Of a stretch of DNA of 64,000 bases, positions 49,771 to 61,400 are shown piece by piece. Positions within the stretch are counted from its first letter, which is position 1. The number at the start of each line of letters is the position of its first letter. This DNA comes from Fasciolopsis buskii (lineage: Eukaryota; Platyhelminthes; Trematoda; Plagiorchiida; Fasciolidae), in assembly GCA_008360955.1 (NCBI GenBank), contig LUCM01001834.1:318316-382315 (forward strand). Reading direction: 5' to 3'. The position numbers were made by a program, and so were the translations under genes. The notes under the pieces were generated by a model. That model worked only from the letters and a program-made list of their open reading frames with translations, did no database searches and was not told the origin of the DNA.

Positions 49771-51484
49771 TAATTATAGCACGCTCCGGAAGACGTTAGG
49801 GCGATGGGGCGAAAGCGCTTTGCTAAAACTGTAGAACTGTTAGATTTATGGATGGGAATAATACTGACGGGTTTCCAACAGTCAGAGATGGAAGAAGAGA
49901 TTAATGACGAGTTATATAGTGAAGTAAATGCACCGGTCAGAGCCACAGCACCATGCCTTAAAAGAGCTGAGGGTAGACTTTCAGGAACAACCGCTGTGGT
50001 AATTTTAGTGGTGCGGAGAAGATTAAGCACCTCGTCTCTAGAAAAACTTGCAACTGTCATATCATTACCCTGACCAAATATGACAGGGGTATAATTGGAA
50101 GGATGAATGAAAGCACGATTGATACTGTCGACATCCGCGGGAGTTTTTGCATGCTTTTCATTCTTCCCACACAACAGTGGAATGCCTTCCTATAGGAATC
50201 GATTGTTGTTACCACTCAACAGTTGGCTGGCGAATGACATGTCCATGCGTTGGTTTTCCATTTTTATTAGGTTGGAAATGTACCGCACGTTTGAGTTATT
50301 ACGGGATTTATAGAGGTGCTCTTTGCATCGCCTTAGAGATTTTAGTTTCTGCATGCAGATATAGCCATTTGAGGCAAATAGTGTTTCTGAGGGGCAGAAA
50401 ATGTCAAAGATTGTCATTGAGCAGGGGTTCAAAAGAGAAAGAGGTAGATGCGAGCGAAGGGGATCTCTGAAGAAGAATAAAGTTGTTGCGTGAAAGGTTA
50501 CGGAGGCGAACTCGCTTTTGATTTGTTCATCTCAAGGAGTGAAAAGCTGACTTTGAGTATATCTTGTCTTAACAGTGATCGGTACTTAAAATTGGAGCAA
50601 GCAGTTCCAAGGAAAAGAAATCGCAGTGGTTGGTAATAATTCTATGGAACCGCTTCTGATAAAAGAAAAGCAGAGATCAGTCTAATCAAACAGTTAGTGG
50701 TAAGGTGGATGAATGATCAAAATCGCCTACAGTAATATGCAGATTATCTTCAAGAAGAGGACCAATAAATGCCAGAAAAGAGTCGAATAAAGATGCGATA
50801 TTTTGTTGCGAGCTAAAGGGGGCAATGCATAAATTGGTTATGACAGTGTTGTTATGACGAGAAGACTAAGGGTGACACTGTGTCACGGGACAGTCGATTT
50901 CATTGAGCGAGTACTTATAAACGACTTCGGACTTGTCAGACCAGAAGTTTATGTATGATGGAACATCTCCTCCAGTCTTTTGTTCGAAACTTTGTCCTGT
51001 CGATGGAGTCTGAAGTTGCCTATCGGCACGAGTGAATCAGCGATATCCGGGTTCAGCCACGATTCTTGTATACAGATGACACATGTATGAACATGGATCG
51101 GCGATTGAAGAGTGAAGGACAGATCCGACGTTTTCGTAAACAGAGAACGGATGTTGGTTCTCAACATTACTGGAATGGGCATCTTGGCCGGAGGGGTACA
51201 TTTAAGAGCTGCCTGCCAGCCAGCACGAGTGCCTCTTTTAGATCGATTCAAAGCTCGTTGAGGTGCAGAAGCAAAGGATCCCATTATATGTTGAGAAGCG
51301 ATACGGTTTTTGAACAAAATTAATTACGAGCGATTGTAGGGTCGAACGGAGAACATAATCAAACCAAGTATCCAACAACAGTATGACGAAATAGGATGAC
51401 ACAGAACTGTGATGCAGCCAGTCAAAGGGCGCGCGTAGGTGGGAGGAAGTGCCGACAATCGGAAGTGACTCTCTTATGTCCAAA

Positions 51485-51988
51485 TGTGTTAATTTCAAAA
51501 TTCTTTAGAAATAAGGGTATTCATCAACTATACCTAAATCATTCTGAAATGAATTAAACAATGGCTGTTGCCCGAATATGGACTCAGATATTGTTGGCCC
51601 CGTGCGCAGATGCAAGCAGTGCGCACTGGCGGCCAAAAGTCATGTGAAATTTAGCGTTACACATGGCCTGCACCTTCTTTACCTTTGGCGTGCATCCCAA
51701 GCGGATAGAGAAAAATTGATTCATCTTTCGCCGGAACAGCAAGTGAACACGAGAAACTTATTGCCCTCAATCGTGAAACAACTTATGACATTCGGTCATC
51801 AAACTGAGCATTTCAAGTGATTCCACGGAACCCCAAACTGAAACTATTGGTTTTTGTGTGGCTTTACGATGAATGGACCGAAGCCATTCTATGTGTGCGA
51901 AAATTTTTGGCCCAGCAATCTGTACCTGCCCTGGTGTTACCCCGTCGGCTTTCTTATTTCCGGCATCTGTAACAAACATTTGCCAAAC
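51485..51988 (+). mobile_element. Ty3/gypsy-like pol, 3' part (integrase N-terminus), broken
   Basis: The gypsy reading resumes after the LINE. Q-L-Y-L-N-H-S-E-M-N at about 51517-51547 is a degenerate form of the H-x-x-H half of the integrase zinc finger (L-H-x-x-H-P-G-x-x-R-M). The frame from 51578 then reads M-D-S-D-I-V-G-P-V-R-R-C-K-Q-C-A-L-A-A-K, the C-x-x-C half with its usual W-P-x-x-D-x-D-I lead. A later block, W-T-E-A-I-L and R-K-F-L-A-Q-Q-S-V-P-A-L-V (about 51880-51945), resembles the catalytic core near its second Asp. That Asp is not preserved. The element stops at the right inverted repeat at 51989. Confidence 0.75.
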
Positions 51989-52241
51989 ACAGGATAAACT
52001 GAGTGTCTCCTATTAATAATACGATGTCTTGGACCACGTTTTGGGCTTAGGATTCCACTAATAAGACTCGCAGGATAAGGCGCACATTAGGACTCACAGG
52101 CAAATGTAACAACCACAAATAAGGCGAAAATTTCGTAAACTGATTTGTAAAATGAATTGGAAAACACTTTCACTTGTCAACTGACATGAAATCCAAGAAA
52201 TGTTTAGCAGTTTCCAAAGTGCATCTTAAAATGGACATCAG
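51989..52241 (-). repeat. Inverted repeat, right copy
   Basis: Reverse complement of 45371-45624. The near-identical core is 51989-52205; beyond it the similarity fades and weak similarity can be followed to about 52290. It starts exactly where the integrase remnant ends. On its inner side the pair diverges abruptly after ACAGGATAAAC. Confidence 0.9.
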
Positions 52242-55200
52242 ATCGTCTTATATTATGCCATGGTGCCTGCTTGTTATCGATCTATTTCAATAGTCGCTGC
52301 TGAAAATCTGCCACTGCTTGCGTCTCGGATCCGTTCTTTGATGGTGGTGGGCGATACCTCAATTTTTGGTCTTATCGATGCAACGGACCTTTGAAATACT
52401 TTTTGTGATTCTCTGTCATTGTGTTTCCATGTTCATTTTTGTCCATTTTTCTTTTCCCAAATGTGGCAGACTTTGTGGATTATGCTCAGACCTGTATATT
52501 TATGCGATAAGCTTGCGGGGAAAATTTTCGTAAGATGTGGCTTTGTTTTTGAGTATCTTCGTCGTACATCAGTAGAAATATCGCTGCCACCATCAGTTAT
52601 CTGAATGAATTTTAGAAGCTTAGGTTATTTAGTAGATTATTTTGGGCGTGTGAATTTACGTAATGGCTTTTGCATGCTTTGACATTGTTCATGTGGAGAA
52701 CTTACCTATACTGAGAGGCTTAGGTTTAGATTTGCTTTTTGACCTTGTACCAATGCATTTGTTTGTACCACGAACGTCGTAAGTTTGACTAGACGATGTG
52801 AGTAAAAATCTACTTAGTTCATTCAATAACAAAAATAAACATTAACTGCAACATCAATATTTTTTATTTTTCAGAAGATCTTATAGGCTTTTTTATGAGT
52901 CGGGGCAGAAAATCTTCTAGAAGCAATGTTTTGAGCTATTGCGACTACAATTGTTTTTATTACTATAGTGATTAAAACGTTGTATACCGGAAGGATGTAA
53001 AATTAGTATGGTCAAAAGACAACACAAATGGTTCATAGTTAGTGCATTCATTCGACTGGAGATAAATCAAAATTTTGTTTTTCCTCAGAGGTTGCTCCAA
53101 GCTTATTCACCAAACGTGCTAGTTAGTCCCACATACAGCCTAATCGACTTGGACGGTTCGGGTGTGAAAAAAACAATAGAGGAATTTTATTCCGAACCCC
53201 AAACGTATCGTGCTCTTACTATGCAAAAGACGTGACTGGATTTCACAAGGAGAATGGAAACAAACTAGTTTTGTTAAGCGGCGGGCTGAGATGAGAAACA
53301 ATTTTTGTGCTAAGGAAAAATTTGCACCAAAACACAATTTCCCTTCGTTAGAATTTGCTAGCTCCAGAGCAGTTTTTACACCTGCCATCGGAGTTAATGG
53401 CTGCTATTGGAGGAAAGAAAACAAAGGCAGTCAATGATTGGTTTTCGTTGATTGAATTGTGTAAATTTAGAAAATTTGAATAACGTGACGAAAAAAACAT
53501 TAAGTTCGAATTTTTCAAATAATCTTAATCATGGTCAATCACTTAACAATAAACGTATCCCATGCGTATTTCATTTGGAAACCAAAACAAACGATCGGTT
53601 ACATGGATCGCTTCTTGGTGTCGGGAGAGTGTACCTAAAATGAACAATCAAAATTGTTTTTGGGTGAAGTAATGCCACGTCCAAAAATGTCGTGGTTAAT
53701 ATTTAACTGAACGTGCAATGAATACCATGTTCCTAGATACTTACAAGAGGTTTGTATTTGTTTCCATCCCCCGTCTATTTGGGTTTTAAAGTTAGAAAAG
53801 GATTAAGAAATGGTTATTTTTTGACCTTACTGCAGGATTATTGTTGTCATAAATTGGTTTGAAAATTTTGCTTGCTTTACTTGTCTATCTCTAGATCTGA
53901 GTGGATGTGGTTTGCAATATTCCAAGTTTGGATCCCCATTCTGTGTACGCTGTATCTTTAACGCTGCCTTTACCCAAGTGTCCGTGGAACAAACTAAAGC
54001 AATTTTGTCTGCATTTTACTGAGAATGAATATCATTAATACCATTTAAAAATAAAGTGTCAGAAGAGACAAAGTGACGGAATGAACGGTAGCAAAAGAAG
54101 AAGCACGGAGAAATAAACACCCTATTTATTCAGTTTATAGTGCATGTACCGCCTGTACCCACCTATTTGTGTCTGTTCATCACAGTCACTGGCAATTTTA
54201 TCCCAAAGTATTACTCGGTTGCTTAGACCAAAATAAGGTGAAGTTTTAGGAGCGCAATCATGACCTTTGGGTCTAAAGTGTTCTTCAGATCGACAGGATA
54301 AAGAAACTATGGGATCTCTATTCACTGGGGATCACTGACTGTTGTTCTATTTGAGGTGTTTTTTGGTGTTTCATTAGGACTCATACTTTTCTAAACTTCC
54401 CAATTAGTACCATAAGCGGGCTGCCTCTGAAAAATTTTGGTGGTATACTATATTTCGAAAGGAATAGCGATGCATGGCTTTACTTAATTGTAAGCTTCAA
54501 TCAAATCGTCATTGGGGTTGTGCAGTATTTAATCGGGAGATTGCTCCCCAGGTGAAAAGACTGCTACAGAAGCTACTTCTGGTTGTTCGCTGCCCATTTT
54601 ACTCACTGTCGATCTCAAAATTTACAGTCGTACCCGGTAGGAAACTTGGGGAACGGTTTGGTGACACTTAGCTCTGCTCGTAGACTTAGAAACGCTCAAG
54701 CTAAATTAAATTAATTTTTATAAAAAAATTATTTCATGTCTTGCCATAATTACAATGCAAATCCAAGAATAAAAGAAAACAAAATATGCTTTTCGTTTTG
54801 AAGTGAAATTGATCCAAACAGCAAACCCAGTTTTCCGTTCAGAGTAGCACAATTAACAGATTCAGTTAAACGAATAGTGAAAACTGCCTACATGCGAGCA
54901 ATTGTTTATTAATTGATTTTATACTCATAGCCTCACACATTTTTGGGTAAGGAAACTGTTTGTGATTCGGTGTGACCTGTTATGTCAAAGAAAAACCCAA
55001 TGTGAATTTTTTAGACAACTATTGGTCTTACGTTGAACTCTCCGGTACCGTAAACGGTTTCATAATGCATTGGGGCCGCATCAAGCACTGTTCCTAAAAT
55101 AAATTTTCTAGTATAAACAGAAAAAAACATTCAAATTTTGATCGCAACCAATAATAGGCTAGTAAATTTTCTTCACGGATTTCATTGGTGCCATCTGTTT

Positions 55201-55480
55201 GGTAATTTAGAACAACCATACTCAAGAAGACTTATGAATTATTGGTGGTTTGCTCGTGACATCCAATCTCACAATGTCCTTTCAGTGCTTGTTTTTTACT
55301 GAGTGCAGTGTTTCTAGGTCTTGGGCAATTTTACACCGGAAAAATTATGAGAAAACTGGGCCACAATCGCCATGACTTTTAGTTGTGGAAAATAGACACT
55401 CGAGTATGTACAAACATTCCAGACTTTGTTTCTGATTATTACAGATAACAAGGATTCTAATACTTAGGATGTTTTTGTAG
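52242..55480. other. AT-rich DNA, nothing recognised
   Basis: About 3.2 kb with short overlapping open frames on both strands (for example 53008-53235 plus and 53140-53388 minus), none with a domain or splice support. Confidence 0.45.
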
Positions 55481-56090
55481 ACAGAGAATGTGAAATTCTA
55501 TCCAATCGCCAAAATCCCTCGACCTTGGGGCAACTCTAAATCACACATGGAAGCAACCCACACAACTGTACCGAGTGCGCTTAACAGGTGAGCCACAAGA
55601 CCAGGGCGACCGGTGTTCGAAAATCCCACCAAGGGATAAGTGGCATCCACCAAGGTGAACCATAGGCAACTTGAATGCCAGAGAAAGATCTGCCAACGAA
55701 TCAACCATCACGTCGTAATTGCAATTCACTGGTGCAAATGATTAGGGGGTTTGGTTGGAAGATTTCAGGTAAATGTAGAATTGGTGTGAAAAGTGTTCGA
55801 CCTCTGCGGGATTTGATTCGATGGATGGAAGCAACTCACTTTTTTGTACCGCATGCGCTCTGCTAGTCGGGTCAACAGATCACGTCGGACAGCCTTCGGA
55901 CAATTCAATTAGGGAGCATTGGTTCCCCTCTAAAATCGTGCAAGCAGAAGGAATCCAGCACAGGGAATTTTTGACGGCCAGAACAGCCCCACTGATCCCC
56001 GGTGAAAATGTACGAACACCGTTCGGCGTGGTACGGTCGATCAACTGATGGAGCGTACGGCCCTTGGCGAGTTCGAATACTATCAAAATA
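55480..56090. repeat. GC-richer island, probable old repeat with tRNA-like head
   Basis: This 600-base patch is visibly less AT-rich than its flanks and is open in several frames on both strands, which is typical of a transposed fragment. On the minus strand TGGCTCACCTGTT (complement of 55582-55594) resembles a tRNA A box. GGGTTGCTTCC (complement of 55549-55559) lies a normal A-to-B-box distance further on. That would make the low-coordinate part a tRNA-derived SINE, but the B box is imperfect. The remainder was not classified. Confidence 0.35.
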
Positions 56091-57130
56091 GAAAACTTTT
56101 CACAGTTGGATCTATCTTGTATTCTGCTACTTGGTAGGAATTATTTTGAGAAAAGTTGATCTAATGTTTAGACAAAAAAGTAAATACCAATTCATAGCAA
56201 TAGGGGTGTACTCCCGTACCATTGTCTGAGAGAACGAAGGCTTTTTTGAGGTGGCAGCACATTGTGGGAAATAGCTGTCGATTCGAATCATAAATTTTCT
56301 GTCTGAACTAAATTATTCGTTTGACCTGTGATGTGTAAGCTGGAATATGCCAGCTCATCAAAGTACAACTTTATGTTTATGATCTTATCTTCATAAATAA
56401 TCTAATTGGGTTATTTTTGGGCATAGACAAACATATTCACTATCTAATAAAAAAGAGCACCATAATTGATAAATTTCGCACACTGGTGCATCAAATGAGC
56501 TAACTAATAGATTTACCAAGACAGCTTTGAAGGAAAATTCATCAAATCCCCTAGATCAGTTATTTTAAAATATTGGATTCCGCGAGTGAAATAACGGTTT
56601 TTGTTAATTCCTACGGATGATTTATTCTGGTCTTGAAACAGCCTCTTGAATAAAAGAACATTTGGTTATCATATCCGCTTCACTTGTCAAAAGCAGTTGA
56701 CGGGTAAATGCAAATACAAAAGATAATCGACAAAAAACAAGAAAATTTCAAAAGCGGCATAGGTCTAAATTAAAAGCGTTATCTTTTAGTAAAAAGTGAC
56801 TAAAATTTTACCCTACAGAGAGAGCAGATTTGTTCATTTCTAAGAGCTGATATTTTGAGGATATTGTTGCATTCCACCCGCTTCAGTTTACTCTGAGTGT
56901 CGGCGAGAACGAGAACAGTCATTAAGAATGTTGAATTTCGACGAAGCCTTTTCTGTTCCATAGATTACGTTTTCTAGGTTGCACGGAAATAAACACCAAG
57001 AGACCTAGAAAATTATTCAAATTTACATTCAATCTTCAAACCAATGGGAGATATCGAGAAATGTGAAATAATAGTGCCAGCCAGCATCAAAGTAGCGGGC
57101 TTCACAATGCAACTAAGAACACCCAAATCA
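56090..57130. other. AT-rich DNA upstream of the carbonic anhydrase-related gene
   Basis: No gene or element was recognised. If the candidate signal-peptide exon at 57.14-57.24 kb is right, the promoter or a 5' UTR exon could lie here, but no clear TATA box, initiator or other promoter element stands out. Confidence 0.4.
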
Positions 57131-57134
57131 ATGA

Positions 57135-57240
57135 TTGCTGTCAAAGTCTTTGGAAACATCATATTTGGATGAGCATACATGCAAATTATTGTTGTCGTTA
57201 CTGTTGTTATTATTACTTTTGCTGCATCTTTGTTGTCCCT
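57135..57240 (+). CDS. Candidate signal-peptide exon of the carbonic anhydrase-related gene (tentative)
   Basis: An open frame from 57135 ends in K-L-L-L-S-L-L-L-L-L-L-L-L-L-H-L-C-C-P plus one base, immediately before a consensus donor GTGAGT at 57241. Phase 1 is exactly what the exon at 58310 requires, and a hydrophobic leader is what a secreted CARP needs there. Against it, there is no ATG in this frame after the stop at 57132-57134, so a further upstream exon would be needed. A second, also hydrophobic, frame starts at ATG 57179 but ends in phase 2 and would run into a stop after splicing. The TTN-rich sequence could also be a microsatellite. Confidence 0.3.
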
Positions 57241-58309
57241 GTGAGTAGAAGAAAAACCTCATCAAACTGACCCAACTGTACGCAAAATCGTTTTATTAGT
57301 CCGGTGAACGGTTTTGTTTTGGGGTTTTCTGGCAGTTTTCTTTCAGAGGCGGCTCGCTCTTTTGTGAACAATGTTATGAATAAACGAAGTGTAATTAGTC
57401 CGGAAAAAGGAATATGAAATATTTTAGTAATGACATTTCGTTGGTCATAAGTCCACATGATTATTACATCAACAGGAATTCTCATTTCATTTACAGTGCA
57501 AACAGCTTGCACCAAGTTATAGTTTGCGGAGTCCCATTGCATTTAGAAAAAAATTTGTTACCGATTTAGGACAGTCCATCTTTTATAGACGTTCCAGTTA
57601 TACATCAATGTCGTTCGTGAAATGTTGGCGTTTGACGTATGCTTCCTGTAACTTTAAAAAATCTGTTGCTTATGGTCGTTAATCGAACGATTAGGCTCCG
57701 GATGCGCACAGAAAATCAGCATTTCCGCAAACAGTTGGCAGTCCAATGCCTCATAGATGTGGTGGTTACTACCTGGCTTTTATAGGATTTCTGCATCGTT
57801 TTCCAATTCCACCAGGGAAGGGCGACTGGAATCTCCTGTTTCGTTGAAGATTGACTGACGTATGTTCATATTTGACTAAACAGAGCTATGTAGCACGTCT
57901 TGGCGTTTGTATTTTGGACACTTTTCACCCAGTATATATATGTCTAATGAGATATTAATCAAGCTGGATTTGTTTCACTATTCCCTTTTTACGATTATAT
58001 ATCGCTACCATTATGCTAAATTGTGAGCGGTTACTTGAAGAGAAAAGAAAGGAAAGCTAAAGTGTATTGTTTTACTTATGGAGAGCAGTAAAGGGTATCC
58101 AAATACGAATAAAATAGAAGAGGGATGCAATAGTTTGGAATTTACAAGAAAGGATTTCCGTGAGCTGATGCTACTTGTTTTGAGAAAATGTCTCATATCC
58201 ATTTAGGGTGTCAGGGGGTCGAATTTCCAGGGACAATAATGTTTGATCTTTTAATTTGAACAGTGTCGGCATTAGGTCAAACAGCACCTACGTTTTTTAT
58301 TTCCCACAG

Positions 58310-58405
58310 CTATCATATGTGATTCTGTCCAAGCTGTTTGGCATGAAAATTCCTGGAACGCGGACTGGGACACCTGGTGGCACTATAAAGACGGTGCAAT
58401 TGGAG
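58310..58405 (+). CDS. CARP exon a: mature N-terminus
   Basis: The acceptor TTTCCCACAG ends at 58309 and the donor GTAAAC starts at 58406. The exon begins with two bases completing a codon and ends with one base (phase 1 on both sides). It encodes I-I-C-D-S-V-Q followed by a tryptophan-rich stretch ending D-T-W-W-H-Y-K-D-G-A-I-G. The W-W-x-Y-K/E motif marks the N-terminus of CA10/CA11-type proteins just after the signal peptide. The I-I-C start is probably the end of the hydrophobic leader. The final G joins to GC of the next exon to give Gly before P-S-Y-W-G. Confidence 0.85.
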
Positions 58406-61400
58406 GTAAACGTTAACGACAAAACTTTGTTCATTTTTACGTTTAATCACTCCAGTTGATAATAAGGTGCGTGGAAAAATTCAGCTGGTCGCAACACTAT
58501 TATGAAATGAACAGATCGGGAGAAAATAATGACCAAATGGTCTTACACAGCTGGACCTACATGACTGTTGACTGGGATCCATAAACTCAGCTATACCTTG
58601 ATCAATAATTGGGTTTACAGTTCAAATTTTAGAGTGAGCGAAATCAGAGAAAAAGAAAGCGTAATTTCCGTCGTTTCTTGAAGTTGCTATTTACCACTGG
58701 GTCAGCTGCCATCTTCCATGTGTTGTTTGTTGTCTTAAGACTTAGCTGCTGATAATTCAGCCATAACGGAGACCGTAAATAGTAAAGATGATTTGACTAT
58801 CTTCTTATATTCCTCATATTTAGCTATTGAAAATACACTGCATAGACCAAACGTTGACGAGACCATATGTTTCTGGTGCTTTGGGACTGCATCGATAAGG
58901 CCTATTTAGCAAGCAGTTGAATAAAATGATCAGTGAATGAAAAAAACATTTTTATTGTTTCGAAAGGCAAAGTTCCTTGAAACGAGCTAGAACAGGGCTG
59001 TTTAAAAACTTGATGAGATATTATGTGCGCTGGTTGGATCCAGGATGTTTATCCTGTAAGCAAAAGACATTCACCACCCACTGACCAAATTTAGGTTGTT
59101 CAACTAAAGCAAATAATACCTCTTATATCTTTTTTGGTCTTCAAGTTAAGGACCACTGAAATGTTTCGAAGGTCAAGTCGTGTCGGTCGTTTAGTCATGC
59201 GTGAGTGTTCTAAACAATCATCTCTGTCAAAATTTAAACAATAAATACAGTCTTTATGGTTTTTGGGACGTAACTCTTTTGAAAACCAAAGTCGAAAATA
59301 ACGTCATTATTGTGATTACAATGTATAAATCAATCAGTTGGCGTTATAGAATATTACAATTCGCCGAAAGTCGTATATCACGCTTTGCGTAAGCACAAAC
59401 GTCCGTCTTCTATCGTCGGTGAATTTACAATATTTTAGAAGTCGCACGGTCTTATTCCAGCTTTCTCTGGTGAAATCTTTTCCGATTGTATTCATTTTCT
59501 CGTAATCCACAAATAATTAAGACAAACAATATAAATGATTCTAAATATACTCTGATTTAAGTCCAATTTCGAACGATTTGATTCCAAGGTACAGCTTCTT
59601 AGACTTCGAAAATGTTACACAGGAATTGCTTCGGTCCAGCACAGAACACGCAAGGGTTCCTGTAGTCAGATACTAGATGAACTGTCAAAATATCTAAACC
59701 GCATCATTGGTTGCGCCGTCAAATGTAGAATAAAGTCTTTGACGGCAGAGGCATTTTCGCCGGTGAATTTAGCTAGCGTAGAACAAGTGGATAGCGTTCT
59801 CGTCGATGCCTCCGGGAAGAGTTGCCCAAATACTTCTTTAAAACACGGCTCAAGTAGACCCAATGTTTAGATAAGCTTTACCGTACTACACTGTCCATAA
59901 GCTTTTTGTGTTGGTAAATATAATTTCCTACCAATCTTTCAATTTCTCATCCAGTTATACGGTGGAATACTGCTTCTAGACGGGGAAGTGATCAGTCATG
60001 GGGAGAGGTAAATTAAAGTCGTTCAAGTATAAAGCCAAACATCGTGTTTGCTTGATCCGCTTAGGCCGGTTTATGACACGATCACTGACGTATCAGCTAG
60101 GCAACCGTCAGCTGACTGCACGAATTCTATTCACTTGCGATTTAAACATGTGCAGACGCTGTTGAATTATGCCATAGATAACTCTACTTCATTATTCGAC
60201 GCTTAAACACTCAGATAATAGGTACCGAGTAATCCCCATAGACAGAAAGAACGAAAACGAATGATCTAATAGGGTGTTCAACTTCCAGTTGTGGTAAAAC
60301 CATTGCTTTTTAGAAGTAGTTTTGCCTAATCAAAAATGATGCGCTTTCTCATCCGTAATAATCATCTATGAAGCAGCAGTGAGTCAACTTAATGAAACAA
60401 CCAATTAGCTTGGTATATTTTAATAAAATAATGGTTATACTAATATTGATCACTTTCATTTAGGCCCTAGCTATTGGGGACACACAGCGCATATGGCTTA
60501 CGCTGAAGATGTTTGGCGTCCGTGTCATATGGGCAAACAGCAATCACCAATCAGTATTAGCTCGTCCGATCTGATTCAAGACAAGTCTTTGCGGCCGCTG
60601 GAGGTGCAAGGAAAAGAAAAACAGGTGAGCGTGCCACCGGTAACACGTGAAGAATTCCGTTCATCATCTTTGCAAACAAAAAAATGTTTGTGTCATAATG
60701 ATGACAGATTTAGTTACAAGAGTGCAAAATGTATTATCGTGCAGAATAACAAATTAAAAATTCAGAGGTTTAGGGTTTTTGTTCTTCAAAAAGAAGGACA
60801 AAGGAGGTAACGTGCAGCGTTTGCAATCTAACCACCCTCTGTGCGTTATGAGTTCGTACACATTTAGTTTTCCCATATCAGACGCATAACGTATGTGGTG
60901 TTAACCGACTTTGCGCTATAAGTGAATAGGAATATTCTTGAGAAAGTTTCTCGCATGTTCGCACAAATCAATCTTTGTAACAACAAAAAATCTGTGAACA
61001 AAAGCAACGAAAATTGATTGGGTAATCAGATTAAGGCTGAAGTCTGAAACACAAACATCTGCATCTCATCTGCCGTATAAAATAGATGTCACAAAGTGGC
61101 TACCTATTTTTAAGGCGGATTATCAGCAAGTTATATCAAAATCTATTTGATCTCATTCATCTTATGACCAGTGACCGTGTATGTAGCATGGCCTGCTGAC
61201 GAAGGAATTGAATCGGATTGGAGTATTTGATTTCAAATATCATTCTATTTTAAACTCGTGGAAAAAAATGGCTCATCATTGCTGCACTTAACAGACTCCG
61301 TGGAGGTGCAAATCCCATGGATCCTGTTTGCTTTGTTCACTTCAGACAAGCTCAGTAGATGTAGACAAGTAGCTTGCGATGGCAAAGAAACGAATGAATA

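Larger units (their letters stand above)
48443..51480 (-). mobile_element. Nearly complete CR1-like LINE inserted in the gypsy element
   Basis: Minus-strand LINE in 5' to 3' order. The endonuclease start N-I-R-S-L-F-T-K and I-C-I-Q-E-S-W-L lies at about 51155-51050, with V-G-D-F-D-H at about 50730. A linker of the usual basic type lies at 50350-50200. RT pieces start at 50174 (F-R-P-I-A-L-T-S-S at about 49800). Motif A is C-A-F-L-D-Y-S-S-A-F-D-S-V at about 49627-49590. Motif B has Q-G-A-V-L then a stop, followed by F-L-F-S-T-Y-I-S-D-L. The box L-F-K-Y-A-D-D-V-A is at about 49372-49345. The C-terminus lies at 48616-49029, and the element ends in an imperfect (ACAAT)n tail at 48443-48465. At about 3.0 kb it has a full domain set, but at least six stops or shifts inactivate it. 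Confidence 0.85.

Noticed and set aside
49804..50470. Three plus-strand open frames of 68-107 codons
   Set aside because: They are antisense shadows of the minus-strand CR1-like LINE.
45371..52241. Inverted repeats as terminal inverted repeats of one DNA transposon or as LTRs
   Set aside because: LTRs of one element are direct, not inverted. The ends share only ACA...TGT, no transposase lies between, and the interval is filled by unrelated retroelements on both strands.
57179..57240. ATG-started hydrophobic leader (M-Q-I-I-V-V-V...) before GTGAGT
   Set aside because: It ends in phase 2. Splicing to the exon at 58310 would produce a stop within five codons, so it cannot be the CARP leader as the sequence stands.
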